Below the pieces are notes generated by a model. That model was not told the origin of the DNA. It ran no database searches and saw only the letters and a program-made list of their open reading frames with translations. The translations under genes and the position numbers were made by a program. Below, piece after piece: positions 1-10,777 of a DNA stretch of 64,000 nucleotides. How positions within the stretch are numbered: the stretch's first letter is position 1; every line of letters starts with the position of its first letter. This DNA is from Kalaharituber pfeilii. Its lineage: Eukaryota > Ascomycota > Pezizomycetes > Pezizales > Pezizaceae. Location: NCBI GenBank assembly GCA_015179045.1, contig WHUZ01000052.1, forward strand, positions 1 to 64,000, given 5' to 3'.

Positions 1-2673
1 GCCTTCTTCTCAGTCTCCACCGCTTTCTCCTTCCCCTTCACCTCTACCACCTTTGCCGCCTTGCTTGGCTCCTCCTGCTTCTCCTTCATTGGAGTCTCCT
101 CCACTCTCTCCCTCTTCTGACTCTGATTTGGAGTAACCGGTTTTGGTCGCTCTGGACAGATTCTTGCGATATGGCCCCACTTGCCACATGCATAACATGC
201 CATCTGGCCCTTCTGGAACCTGCACTCCCGCGCCAGATGCCCCTTCTTTCCGCACTTAAAGCAATTCGTCCCCTGGCTTCCCTGGCTGCCCAACTGCGTC
301 CCTATTACCTGCACTTGCTGACCTGCACCCAGCGGTCCGAAACTTATTCCCGGAGGAATGACCTGTCCCCCTGAGTACCCGTTATACCCCACCCCTCCCT
401 TCCCCATCTGCTGCTGCTGCTGCCCTCCTACCCCCGCCGTTGCCGCCATGCTGGCGTAACTCACCGCCCTCCGCCTGCGTGTGCCCCCCTGGCTTATATC
501 TTTCTACCACTCTCTTCTGCCCCCTCCACACCAAACCTTTCTTCAACACCCTCACTGCCTCATCCGCATCCACCACCTCAAACTTGAGCTGCGAAACTCG
601 CGGTTTCCCCATGGGTGGTACTACACCGAAGCGCACTGGTGGTCTGGACCCGAACTTGACGTCCGGGTTTTCCTCTTTCAACTTCCTCCTCATCACCTCT
701 ATATCTTCCCTTCCCTCCTCATAGTCAGCTCCCTTCATTACCAGCGGGACTGCATCCTTGTTGTGGACCTCTACTCTCACGAGATCCTCCCCAAAGATCA
801 GGCACATCCATGCCCCAAACTTCTCCATCACTTCCTTCTGGCTCTCCTTCTCTCCGATGTCTATCAAGAAACCAAGTCCTCTCAAACTTGGAAGCTGCCG
901 GGTTCCTCTCCACTCGTGCCACTCTCCACCCTCTCTCACCCTCCTCCTTCGCTGTTCCCTCCCACAGTGACTCACACCTCTTTATCAAAACATTTCTCTC
1001 CTCCACCCCCTCCTTTCCGAATGGTACTGCCGCCTTATGCACTGTCCTTAAAGTTCTCTTCCACAACTTCCTCCCCCTCACTATCGTCCAGTTCTCCCCT
1101 TCAATCCTCTTTTCCGCCTCCATTGCTGCCCTCTCTGCCTCCTCCTTCAACTTCTTCTCTTTCTCCTCTAGAGCTGCCACCTCTGCTTGTGAGCTCCCGG
1201 GTGTCTCCATCACCTGCGCTACCTCCTTCAATACCTCCGCCCTCTTCACCGTTGCCCTTCTTTCTTCTGTGATCTTCCTCTGGCTTTCCTCTTCCGCTTT
1301 CTTGCGCCTCTCCTCCTCCCTCTTCTTCTTCTTTTCCGTCTCTTCCTGCCACTTCCGGATCTCCCGGATTTCTGCTTCTCTCTTCCTCCTCTTCTCCTCT
1401 TCTGCCTTTTCCTCCTCTCTCTTCTTCTTTTCTTTTTCTAGCCTCCTCTCCTCCTTCCCTGAGGCCAGCCCCATTGCTACATGCATCTCTCTCACCATCC
1501 CCTCCAACTCTGTCATTCTTTCCTCCATCTCCGTTTCCTTTGCCCTTCTCTTCTGCCTCCATGCCTCTCTTGCCTCCTCCTTCCACCTCTTCACCTCCTT
1601 CTCTGTTATCTCCCACTTTCTCGTATACTCCAACACCTCCCCCTCCTCCATTTTCTTTCTCAACTCCTTCCATCCTCCCTCGAATATAGTCGTTCCCAAA
1701 ATGGCCGCTACCTGCTGCCACGCTGCCTCCACTGCCTTCGCCTCTCCCTTCTTCCCCTTTTCTTTCAGTACTTCCCTCTTCTTGTCCAGTACTTGTACCG
1801 CATGCACTAGTGCTAATACTGTCTTTCCCTCCTTACCTAGCCCTGCTCCTGCTCCTCCTCCTCACTTTGCTCTTCGTTCTCCTCCTCCTCTCCTCCCTCC
1901 TCTCCTCCCTCCTCCATCTCTTCGTCCGCTCCTCCCTCAGTCTCCCCCTTCTCCTTCCCTCTTTCCATCTCTTCTCTCTCTTCCTGCATTATCGGCAAGA
2001 TTGGGGCTATCGGCTCAAAGTCTGGTTGTAAGTCTCCAATCTCCTCGATCTTCCTCCTCCTCCCCTGGCTCCTTCTGCTCCTCCCCTCACATGGTGAGGC
2101 ACTCCTTTCTCTTTCTACCTCTTCCCTCCTCCCCCAGCTCATCATCACTCTCGTTGTTCTTGGGGTGACCTGTTGTTTCTTGAAAACCACTATAGGTCCC
2201 TTCTTCACCGTAATACATTCTCTGGTAGCATTTTCTAGGACTACTTCCTCCTTCTCGATCACAATCCCATCCTTCCCCTCCTCATACCTTCTAAACATCG
2301 CTGCATCTGCACTCCAGTGTCTGACTACTGCTGCTACTTCTCCAATCCCGGTCAAACTTCTAGTTTTTACCTGCATCACTTCCGGTACCCCCCTTCTTTG
2401 CGCTACTGCAATAGCATCCTTTCTCAACTGCTCGATCATATCGAGCTGCCCATCATACTCCCCGCCCTTTCTCCATGCTCTTCGTACCCTTTCTGCCACC
2501 GTAATTACATCCCCCGCCTCCCCTACCCTTGCTAACCACCAATCCTTCCTTTCCCATGTGTGGATCTCATCCACACACCATACCTCGTTTCTGTCCATTA
2601 TATAAACCTCCCCCATCCATCCATCTCCTACTGGTCCTAGGAATTCCATTCCCTGTACTATTTCTTCCGACAT
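1..2673 (-). pseudogene. LINE ORF1 (gag-like) protein, frameshifted, cut by the window edge
   Basis: Reading leftwards from ATG at 2673, an N-terminal segment (2673-1837) ends in a Glu/Gly-rich acidic stretch. A Lys/Glu-rich coiled-coil segment follows (1807-725) with the motif GENWTIVRGRK near its end. Next is a segment (975-382) with the KFEVVDADEAVRVLKKGL pattern typical of the RNA-binding part of Tad-like ORF1 proteins. The last segment carries two CX2CX4HX4C zinc knuckles at 263-222 (CFKCGKKGHLAREC) and 197-156 (CYACGKWGHIARIC), then continues open to base 1. These pieces lie in three frames, so at least three frameshifts or stops separate them (about 1810-1837, 860-900 and 470-490). ORF1 proteins of this class bind LINE RNA. 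The ORF2 half would lie outside the window. The element is degenerate; its family (1 or 2) cannot be decided without its 3' end. Confidence 0.8.
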
Positions 2674-3505
2674 TCTTTCTGTTTCCTTGACTTATTTCCG
2701 TTTCTGAAACCTGCCGCTTGTATCACTACCTTATATGGTATGTCGCCGCTGATCGCGCCTTGCTGTATTCGGCAGGTGTTGCCTGTTCTTAGCCGCTATT
2801 CCCTTTCCGGTTTAAATCGATGTCAGTCAGCACCACCGGGGCTGTGCTAGCACCAATTAGGTGCAACTGCCCCTATTCTTCAAAGTTGTGTAGGGACTCT
2901 TCAGAAAAACTCTGAAAACTTGACCTTGGGGAAACGACTCGCAATCTTCTGAATTCTGTACAATGAAGGTGATATTCTTTCTCGGGCGGTCCCGAGCTTC
3001 GCTTTGATGTAACTCACGTCCTCTGGATGTGCCCGGAAGGTTGTCTTCTTCCAAGCGCTCGTTCTGTAGAAGTAGTTGTCGGTGATACAGTTTCTATGAG
3101 AGAATGAATTTTGTGAATAACTCCACCACTTCTTGAGAAGTTTTCTTGGTGTGCTTCTCACATCACTGAATAAGATAAAATATTGATATTCAAGTGTCCT
3201 ACTGCTTTTATCAAATTTACTTCAGGTGTGATAAGTGGAATTCAATACTTGTGATATCACAGCGAAAAGTATATGCCAAGCCTATGCCAATTTACATGAA
3301 TCATAAATCCCTTCAAAGCAACTTATCTGAAGAAGCTAAGGTTTGGAATATGAAGAATAGTCCTTACTTTAACTGCTCTACAAGTTGCATACAAAATTCT
3401 ATTCTGGTGGTTGAGATATATGTTGTCGCGCGCGGTCAGTTTTGGTGTTAAACGTGCGTCGGGACGTGGTGTCACGTCGGGTTGTGGTGAAAGACAGTAT
3501 GTACA
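2674..3505. other. Unassigned sequence upstream of the LINE ORF1
   Basis: This may include the 5' UTR of the leftward LINE. Overlapping short minus-strand frames between 2857 and 3161 show no recognisable domain. I see no RNA gene or transposon terminus here. The left-arm homology begins at its right edge. Confidence 0.5.
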
Positions 3506-3813
3506 GCCATGTCACACAGCATAGCGAGATAAACCGGAAAGCCGATCACTCATGGTAACTGCCCAATTAACAAGTGCAGCTTCGTCACTCTTATTGAGTA
3601 GTTGCCGAGCTTCTGTATGGCTTCTCTGCAATCCTCGTAACCTACGACTTAATATATCAGATTTGGCAAAAACAAGAATATCCTGCTGCCTGTGCAACTG
3701 TCCCCTGGATGCTTCAGTTCCATACCATTGAGCAGTTTAGACCCTGAGGCAGCTCATCCTTCTTGATGTCCATCATTTGAATATGGTGCGGTGTTAATAT
3801 CTTCAATATTGGA
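3506..3813 (-). pseudogene. Fragment of a pogo/CENP-B-type transposase helix-turn-helix (left arm outer end)
   Basis: On the minus strand the stretch around 3697-3512 encodes a segment ending EAALVNWAVTMSDRLSGLSR. It matches the position and pattern of EENALEAWALTMSDLGFPVH in the transposase at 38598. That marks it as the DNA-binding CENP-B/psq-like part of a pogo-family transposase. The same sequence, inverted, lies at 44830-45134, so it forms the outer end of the inverted duplication. In the left arm it is split from its continuation (12325-12520) by the LINE inserted at 3814. Confidence 0.65.
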
Positions 3814-4165
3814 GGAGGAGAGGGGGCGGGACTGGAGAGATTGGGACCTGAGCTGGGTGGAACAGAAAAACGAGGCTTTGAGTCCATAGCCGGAAGGATG
3901 CAGAGCACTGTCAGCTTTGTCATGCTAGAAGGAGTGGATGAAGTGTCATGGAGAGGGAGGTGTGAAGTGGTGGATGTGGAGGAAGCACAGAGGGAGGGAC
4001 GAAAGGGCGGCGGGAGAGAAGAGTGGGAGGCGTCAATCTACTGGGCAACACAAGGCGCAGGGGCCGTGTATACAGACGGCAGCATGAACGAAAAGGGGAG
4101 GGTAGGAGGGGGTTTCTGGAAATGGGACGGGGGAGGGGGTGAAGAGATGGGGACAGGTGCCATGG

Positions 4166-4440
4166 TGTAAAGTTCACGCTGCTATGACAGGAATAATACT
4201 GCATTCAATAGCAACTATCCGTGTTCAACATAATGATGATAAAAAACAGAATGAGAAGTCAACCCATACATATACCCGCACACTGGCTGAAGGCCCCTCC
4301 CTACAGTCCTCCCTACAGTTCTCCCTATCGGTCCAACCATCCCTCCGTCGCACTCACAAACCATCCGACGGCACAACAATTCCTCCGACCCGCATAAGCC
4401 TCATGCATGGGCGAGGGGCTAGATTAACGTTTCTCCAACA
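4166..4440 (-). repeat. 3' LTR of the copia element
   Basis: 275 bp, beginning TGTAAAGTTC and ending TCTCCAACA on the + strand. It is a direct copy of 10141-10415 with one mismatch seen. Confidence 0.95.
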
Positions 4441-4452
4441 CCCCCCCGTGAT
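4441..4452 (-). other. Polypurine tract of the copia element
   Basis: Read on the minus strand, GATCACGGGGGGG lies directly before the 3' LTR, where plus-strand DNA synthesis is primed in LTR retrotransposons. Confidence 0.6.
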
Positions 4453-7400
4453 CTAGCGCCTCATCTCTTCCCCAGTGCATTTCCATTCCCATAATCCCCA
4501 TCCATGGTGATACCCAATCATTCCAACGTGGCGATACCCACTCATTCCAACAGTCTAGTCCGTCATTCCACACTTCTTCCTCAAATATAAGAACCTCGCT
4601 CCTGTGACAGGTTTGGTTAGCATATCAGCAGGATTCTCCTTCCCCTCCACCCATTCCACAGTCAGCTCCCCCTTCTCAACGCATTCCCGCACGAAGTGGT
4701 AACGCCTTCGTATGTGCTTTGTCCTTTTGTGGAAATCCGGGTGCTTGGCTAACTTTGCGGCCCCTTCACAGTCCGTGACCAGCACCGGCTGGCACTGGTG
4801 GTAGCCCATAAATTCCAAAACCTTGCCGAACCACAACCCCGATTTTGCGGCAGAGGACAAGGCCACATATTCCGATTCTGTTGATGACAGCACTATATTG
4901 GGCTGTTTTTCTGCTGTCCATCCAAGGGGTGATTTCCCGGTCATGACCACTATCCCAGTGGTGGGCTTCTCCTCTAAGTTTTCTTCTCCCGCGTCACAGA
5001 ACACTTTGATGGTGGGATCCAAAGCCTGGAGCACAATACCTCTGTTGGCTGTCATTGTGAGATAGTTGATCAATTGTTCCGCTCTCCTTTCGTCTTTGCC
5101 TTCAGGGTTATGGCTTTTGAGACTCAGTCTTGCCACTGCATACCGGATGTCCGGTCTCCACATTCTGGCAATGAAGAGGAGGCTCCCAACCATTCCCTGG
5201 AACCTTTTCACATTTGCCGCGGAATTTCTAGAACTGTCGATTGGGTAGAGAGATTGCACCTGTTCTGTGACCCCATAGACACTTGCTGCCTTTCGTATGG
5301 AATGGGGCCCGTTAATGATTACTTGACCTGGTTCCCATTTCAGTGACATACCAAGAAATTTCCGGGGTTCGCCTCTTCGCTCCAATACAACCTGTTGTGT
5401 CACTTTTTCATACCACTCGTCAAGCAGGAGTCTTGTTGTGAATGCCACCAGCAGATCATCCACATGGATACAGATCATCCCCGAGGCCGTGAGATACAGG
5501 CCTGGGTCGTCCGGGCACCTGTGAAATCCAAGTTCTGTGAGGATCCGATGGATGAGTTGATTCCAATTGTGGGCTGCCTGCTTGAGTCCGTACAGTGCCT
5601 TTTTCAGCCTCCATGCTCTGTACCCTGTAGCATGCTGGTCCTTCACATATATTTCTTCATCCAATGGCCCATTAAGGAATGCAGACTCCACGTCAAACTG
5701 TTCCACTACCATCTCTCTTCGCAGAGCTTCACAGATCACCAGCCTCCACGACTCTTCCCGACAGACCGGCGCGTATGTCTCTGTAAAATCGATTCCTGGC
5801 CGTTGGGTAAAGCCGCGAGCGGTTAACCGAGCTTTATACCTCTTGGGGTCGTCTGGCGCTTTCTCTTCCTTCTCCTTCAGTACCCATTTCGTATCTACTG
5901 CCTTCTTTCCAGCTGGTACATCATCTACCCAATCAAATACTTCAAGCTTCTTCAGCTGTTCGAGCTCCCTGTTTATCGCCAGTTCCCATTTCGACGCCTC
6001 CGGACTCTCCAGTGCTTCGGTTACAGTAATATGCGCCTCATGCACATACCCTGGGTCTTCGTCCAGTCTCACCCTGGAATCAGTTCCTTTGTTTAATCTT
6101 GCAGATCGCCGCAGCTGTGGTTGGTCTTGGCTCGGCTCCGCCGTCTCCTGAAACAACTGCCTTTCAGCGGCTCGTGCCGCTATAGCTTCCGGGAATGTGC
6201 TTCCGTAGCTTGTCCATCCTCCTTCCAGGAATGACGGAGAGTCATTCTTTCTTATTTCTGGCTCAACATGAGGAAGTGACGGAAAGCTCTTTCTTGTTTC
6301 TGGCTCAGCATGAGGTTCTGGTGTAGTTGGTCTGGACTCTGGATTTGGAAAACTGCCCGGTATGAGCTGGCTCTGCTCTTCTTGTCGTTGATTCTCTGGT
6401 TGGGACAGTACTGCATTCTTATCTATGGTGATTTCTATTGGATTACTCCTTGGGTCTCTCCTTCGTGGATTCTTCGCAGTAGTTATCCTATTGTTTGCTA
6501 GAAGCACTCGGTAGATCCCATGAGTCAGAGAAGGTGTGAGTATTCTGGCTGCTATGGCACGTTCTGATAGTTTTCCTTCGTTGTATGTATGTGCATATAC
6601 AGGTTCTCCGAACGCTCGAAAGGTCGACCGTTCTTCTTGAATGTTGGTTCCAGGTCGGGCTATCTCCAGCGGGGCCTTTCCTCCCAAGGTGATGTGTAGC
6701 AGCCTATTTTTCACAAATACTACATATTCCATTGCATATGGCCAGAGGTTTTTCGGGAGACCACTTCCGAACAGATTGTTTCGGATCATCGAGGCTATGG
6801 TGTGGTTGGTTCTTTCTGGTACTGCATTGGTCTGACTGTGATGGGCTACGGTTGGTCGTATAGTCGTTCCCCTTTTTGACGCCCATTCCTTGGTCTCATT
6901 CGAATAATATTCTCCGCCGAAATCGGTCCTTATTTCTTTAACAGGCCGTCCGAAGGCTCGTTCGAACTGCTCAACCATCTCTCGAAATGCCTTACCGGCT
7001 TCAGATTTTGTGCCTGTTGCTCGTGCCAATGTGATCCGGAAGTAGTCATCAACTAAGGTAACGAAGTATCTCTTATGTCCCACGCCTTCGGTTGGGTAAG
7101 GTCCACATACATCAGAGTGAACAAGCTCTCCCACTTCTTTTGTTCGAATCTTATTAAATTGGGAGGCTGCCATTGGTTTCGTCATGCTCCCTTTCATGCA
7201 AGCATCGCATTCCTCGCGCGGTCGACGTAGGAGGGAGGGGGGAGCTTCTGGGATAAGTCGAAATGAGGAGAGAGGGAAGTGCCCATACCTTTCATGCCAT
7301 TCACGTTCTAGTGACATCGCCTCATTCTTTTCAAGTTGAATGATTCTGAACTTTCCCTGCTTAACGATGCGAGTCACTTTCCCATCCTGTGTGATGGTTC

Positions 7401-8002
7401 CCTCTCCATTCTGCATTCTTATGTCTGCACCGGCATCCTCTAATGCTCCCCAGCTGATTAACTTTCTTGGGCAGGTTGGAATGGCGAGGACATCGGGCAG
7501 GACGAGGTTGCCGACTTTTACCGTTCCTTTATGTGTGGACAGTGCCGTGCCTGATGCTCCTTTTATTTCCTCATGCCATTCCTGAGGATCAATGAGGTCG
7601 TTTACATCATATGTAACATGGGTGGTCGCCGCACAATCCACGTTCCACGCAGAGGATCTGCTGGTGGATTGAGATAACATGAATAAGAACTTCTCCTCTT
7701 TTTCCTCCTTTTCTTTTCCAACACTGACAACAACTACCTCAGGACGAGCGTTTGGAAGCGACTCCGCAACCACAACGTCCCCCCCGCTGAAAATTACATA
7801 GATCGAAAGCGCTCAGCGAGCTGAGTCTTTTGACCCTTTTTTTTTTTTTATTCTCAAATACCGGATACAACAAATTTCCCCCCAGGGGTGAAATTTCGAG
7901 AATCCCTCAGCTCACCACCTTCGTTGCCAGCACATCACCCACACCACCGCGGTGCCAAGACCCAATAGCATCCGACCATAAGACACCAAACAGCCAATAG
8001 AA

Positions 8003-9013
8003 ATGCCAAAAGACAGAAAAAACAAGAGACCCGCCGCGGCCCCCAAGCCAGACCCCGCCCCCGACGATGTCCCCGTCCGCCTGATACTGAAGAAGGCATG
8101 GTACGACATAATGGTTTGTATATGGAAGGAAGAGATGGAAGTCAGTGAAACCCCGCCAAACGGGGCAAAACTGATTTTCCAGTTCGAAGACAATGCGATC
8201 CCGCTGCCGGAAGGGATCACAGCGCTGCGACCAGGCCAACTCCCCATAGGATTACAGCCGGTACCGCCGCCACAGACACTGGGGCTCAGCCCCATCACCA
8301 CGATTGACACTCCGCCGACACGGCCACCACCCCCACCGCCACCACCGCCTCCACCACCGCCACAGACGCTGGGTCTCGGTCAGATCACGTGTGTAGACAC
8401 GGCGCCGGAGGAACCAACACCAGAAGCCCGCAGCTTCAACTACTACGTGCTACTCTCGGAGGAACACGTTTCCGATGGGGTAGCACCCAAGACTTCGACA
8501 TCGTCAGCGAGGAAGAGGAAGGGCAAACAGCCGTCACAGACAACCCCCTACCAGATAAAAAGACAGCTGAACAAGAAGGAAGCCAAGAAGATTGCCTCCT
8601 CTCCTGCGGTCGATGAACCGGCGGCTCCCTCGGGAGCCTCCCCCACGACACCATCCCCCACCACAACCCCCGAACCCGAACCAACGACACCCGCCGCCAC
8701 CCTGGCCCCTATCCCACGCAAAACCAGACCCCAGCCCCCGAACTGCCCCACTGCGAGGCAAGGCATAGTCGTACACGGAATAGCCCTGAGGAAAGACTTG
8801 GGGAACGTCCAAAGATGGTTGGAGGCTTCCAACGATATAGGCAAGATCACAGGGATAAGGTGGCTACGCAAAAAGACAATCCTACTCGAGGAAGGCAAGC
8901 AGACGAGTTCCGTGGTAGCTTACCTGGAGACACCAAAGGACATCGGGAAAGTCAAACTCGGAGGAAGGTGGTTGAAGGCAGACGTGTATGAGACAAACAG
9001 GGGAAGGAAGTAG
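8003..9013 (+). CDS. ORF1-like protein of the ORF1-only element
   Basis: 336 residues from ATG at 8003. The N-terminus is short and basic (MPKDRKNKR). A proline run lies around residues 110-123, followed by Ser/Thr/Pro-rich and Lys-rich low-complexity sequence. A conserved C-terminal block of about 85 residues starts RQGIVVHGIALRKDLGNVQR and ends GGRWLKADVYETNRGRK before TAG. That block recurs in copies C and D (about 26070-26336 and 26560-26841) and in part at 50124-50223. It resembles the RNA-binding (RRM-like) region of LINE ORF1 proteins, but no zinc knuckles follow. The likely role is RNA binding; function is inferred from position only. The frame is intact. Confidence 0.75.
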   Translation: MPKDRKNKRPAAAPKPDPAPDDVPVRLILKKAWYDIMVCIWKEEMEVSETPPNGAKLIFQFEDNAIPLPEGITALRPGQLPIGLQPVPPPQTLGLSPITTIDTPPTRPPPPPPPPPPPPPQTLGLGQITCVDTAPEEPTPEARSFNYYVLLSEEHVSDGVAPKTSTSSARKRKGKQPSQTTPYQIKRQLNKKEAKKIASSPAVDEPAAPSGASPTTPSPTTTPEPEPTTPAATLAPIPRKTRPQPPNCPTARQGIVVHGIALRKDLGNVQRWLEASNDIGKITGIRWLRKKTILLEEGKQTSSVVAYLETPKDIGKVKLGGRWLKADVYETNRGRK

Positions 9014-9046
9014 ACAGGTCCTAGACACGGCTCTGGGTGGAAACTA

Positions 9047-9070
9047 CCCGCATCACGAAGGACACGCGGG
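9047..9070 (+). other. Upstream 3'-UTR stem of the ORF1-only element
   Basis: CCCGC (9047-9051) faces GCGGG (9066-9070). The same stem with different loop sequence occurs at 26373-26396, 26863-26887 and 50250-50275. Confidence 0.5.
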
Positions 9071-9122
9071 AAACACATGTATTTAGTGATTTAGTTTCTT
9101 TTCTTTAGTTTATATATACCTC

Positions 9123-9142
9123 GCCATAGCCCATAGGGCGGC
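9123..9142 (+). other. Family-1 LINE 3'-terminal hairpin
   Basis: GCCATAGCCCATAGGGCGGC can fold with GCCC/GGGC around a 3-nt loop and outer GCC/GGC with an ATA bulge. It sits about 20 nt before the poly(A). The motif is present at the 3' end of every family-1 copy in this window. Confidence 0.65.
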
Positions 9143-10130
9143 ACGCGAGTAATGAAATAAAAAAAAAAAAAAAAAAAAAAATCCTTTTCTTTTCTTTCCT
9201 CCTCTTCCATTACAAGAGCCTCTTTAGTTTGCTTGTTCTTATATCTGCAGTCCTTTTCGTCATGGTTTGTTCCTGGATAGCCGGCTCGTTTACAGTGCCA
9301 GCATCGTACTTTCTTTTTGGATTCCTGAGTGATAGTGAGGGCTGCCTGAGGGTCTATTGTTATTTCGTCTTTGGATGATCTTTTCCGGGGTGTTACTTCC
9401 TTCAACCTCATTACCACACTGGCGTAGGTGGGCTTGTCTTCTTTTGAGGTGATATTATCAATGATATTCTGATAAGGTTGCATGCGTGGTCACGAGGCTA
9501 GCAGCATTGTCGCTTTCCAACCATCACTTTGACAAAAAGGATGAATTCCTGCCGCAAGTGATGATGTGACTGTGGATCCTGTGCTGGCGGATTGCGCAAG
9601 TTTGAGCCATCGGCGTTCGAATTCCGTGATATGGTCGGAAAGGGAGTCTTTTCTGTCATCGAACTTTAAGTGGGTTACATTCATGAGAAGTGAGGACAGG
9701 TGAATTCTGGTTTGTCCTTCATAATTGTCCTTCAAAATTTTCCATGCCTCGGCCGCATTTGGAGCTGCCCTGATTTTCAGCTGTGCTTCTTTCTCGCAGC
9801 TATCCATCAAGTAGTCGAGGGCTTTATCTGACTTATCGTCCCAATCTGTTGCTCCAGACGATGGCCTGGGTGTAGTCCCGTCTACTATCTCCAATAGTTT
9901 CTGGCGGCGAAGTTGCCTTTGAGCTTCCACTACCCATGCTGGGTAGTCATTTTCGTCCCTTAGTTTTTCCGATATGCGCGGTGTGATTCTCAATATGGTG
10001 GCCAGGTCTGCAGATCCGGCTTGCTGGGGTGCGCTCGTGCCTTCTTTCGCCATGATGCTTGTTTTGCTTCCTTGGTATATCCTGAAATCCTGGTCTGGTG
10101 GCGGATCTTAGATTTCTTTTTTCTCGATGT

Positions 10131-10140
10131 GTTGCTACCA
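10131..10140 (-). other. Putative primer-binding site of the copia element
   Basis: Directly inside the 5' LTR the minus strand reads TGGTAGCAAC. TGGTAGC matches the complement of the 3' end of eukaryotic initiator tRNA-Met. Assignment is by position and a short match. Confidence 0.5.
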
Positions 10141-10415
10141 TGTAAAGTTCACGCTGCTATGACAGAAATAATACTGCATTCAATAGCAACTATCCGTGTT
10201 CAACATAATGATGATAAAAAACAGAATGAGAAGTCAACCCATACATATACCCGCACACTGGCTGAAGGCCCCTCCCTACAGTCCTCCCTACAGTTCTCCC
10301 TATCGGTCCAACCATCCCTCCGTCGCACTCACAAACCATCCGACGGCACAACAATTCCTCCGACCCGCATAAGCCTCATGCATGGGCGAGGGGCTAGATT
10401 AACGTTTCTCCAACA
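10141..10415 (-). repeat. 5' LTR of the copia element
   Basis: A 275-bp direct repeat of 4166-4440, ending at the CATGG target copy. Confidence 0.95.
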
Positions 10416-10777
10416 CATGGTGTGGGGCGGAGAAATCAAGGGGATGAGAAAGGGGATAGAAAACGCGATTCCGGCGCCGGCGAACCTGGTGATACTGACA
10501 GACTCACAGGCTGTAATAGCGGCGGTGAGGAAGGCAGGAACACGGGGAAGAGCACGAACCGAGGATTTGAGGGAGGTGGTGAACCGCATCGCGGAGAGGA
10601 AGAGAAAGGGGGGGGAAGTCAAGCTAAGGTGGGTAAAAGCACACATTGGCATCGAAGGCAATGAGGTGGCGGATGCGGAGGCGAAGAGGGCGGCGGATAG
10701 GAGAAGGTCAGTGGTGACCGAAGGGGGGCTGCGGCAGAAGTGGAAGAGACTGCGCGCGGCGGAGAGAAGGGAACCAG

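Larger units (their letters stand above)
7719..9181 (+). mobile_element. ORF1-only LINE derivative (copy B), apparently full length
   Basis: A 1463-bp insertion with target duplication TCCTTTTCTTTTC (7706-7718 and 9182-9194). It has a 5' UTR of about 280 bp, one ORF (8003-9013), a short 3' UTR, the family-1 terminal hairpin and a poly(A) run. There is no RT or endonuclease. Its 5' UTR recurs at about 57030-57210. The same ORF end and 3' UTR recur at 25541-26524, 26525-26999 and 50128-50395, so this is a repeated structure and not a one-off deletion. Confidence 0.85.
4555..10053 (-). pseudogene. copia Gag-Pol polyprotein with one TGA and one LINE insertion
   Basis: ATG at 10053 opens gag (UBN2-like capsid region, to 9490), followed by a zinc knuckle CWHCKRAGYP...H...C near 9300. 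The protease motif is VDCAATTHVTYD near 7650. The integrase zinc region is HERYGH...CDACMKG. The integrase core has LVHSDVCGPY, IRTDFGGEYY and PERTNHTI. RT has FDVESAFLNGPLDEEIYV and CIHVDDLLVAF. RNase H has VFCDAGEE, STESEYVAL and VTDCEGAAKL. The stop is TAG at 4557-4555. Only two defects are visible: an in-frame TGA at 9492-9490 (possibly CGA to TGA) and the insertion at 7719-9181. Insert plus duplicated target is 1476 bp, a multiple of three, so the frame is preserved across it. The protease DCA in place of the usual D(S/T)G and the RT HVDD in place of YVDD are unusual. Confidence 0.93.
4166..10415 (-). mobile_element. Ty1/copia LTR retrotransposon, nearly complete
   Basis: The element is bounded by identical 5-bp target duplications CATGG (4161-4165 and 10416-10420), has 275-bp LTRs running TG...CA, and carries a gag-pol reading frame on the minus strand. 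Domain order is gag, zinc knuckle, protease, integrase, reverse transcriptase, RNase H, which is the copia order. The two LTRs differ at one base that I can find (GACAGGAAT against GACAGAAAT), so the insertion is recent relative to the arm duplication. It landed inside the RNase H domain of the family-2 LINE and was then hit by the ORF1-only element at 7719-9181. Confidence 0.95.

Noticed and set aside
481..2168. Long plus-strand open frames rich in Ser, Pro and Phe opposite the LINE ORF1
   Set aside because: They mirror the Glu/Lys/Arg-rich minus-strand ORF1, which has zinc knuckles and coiled-coil character; composition explains the openness.
4823..7585. Plus-strand frames across the copia element
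   Set aside because: Antisense shadows of Gag-Pol, which has all family motifs on the minus strand.
8436..8898. Minus-strand frames over the ORF1-only protein
   Set aside because: Shadows of a Pro/Thr/Ala-rich GC-rich ORF; no domain, no conservation across copies.
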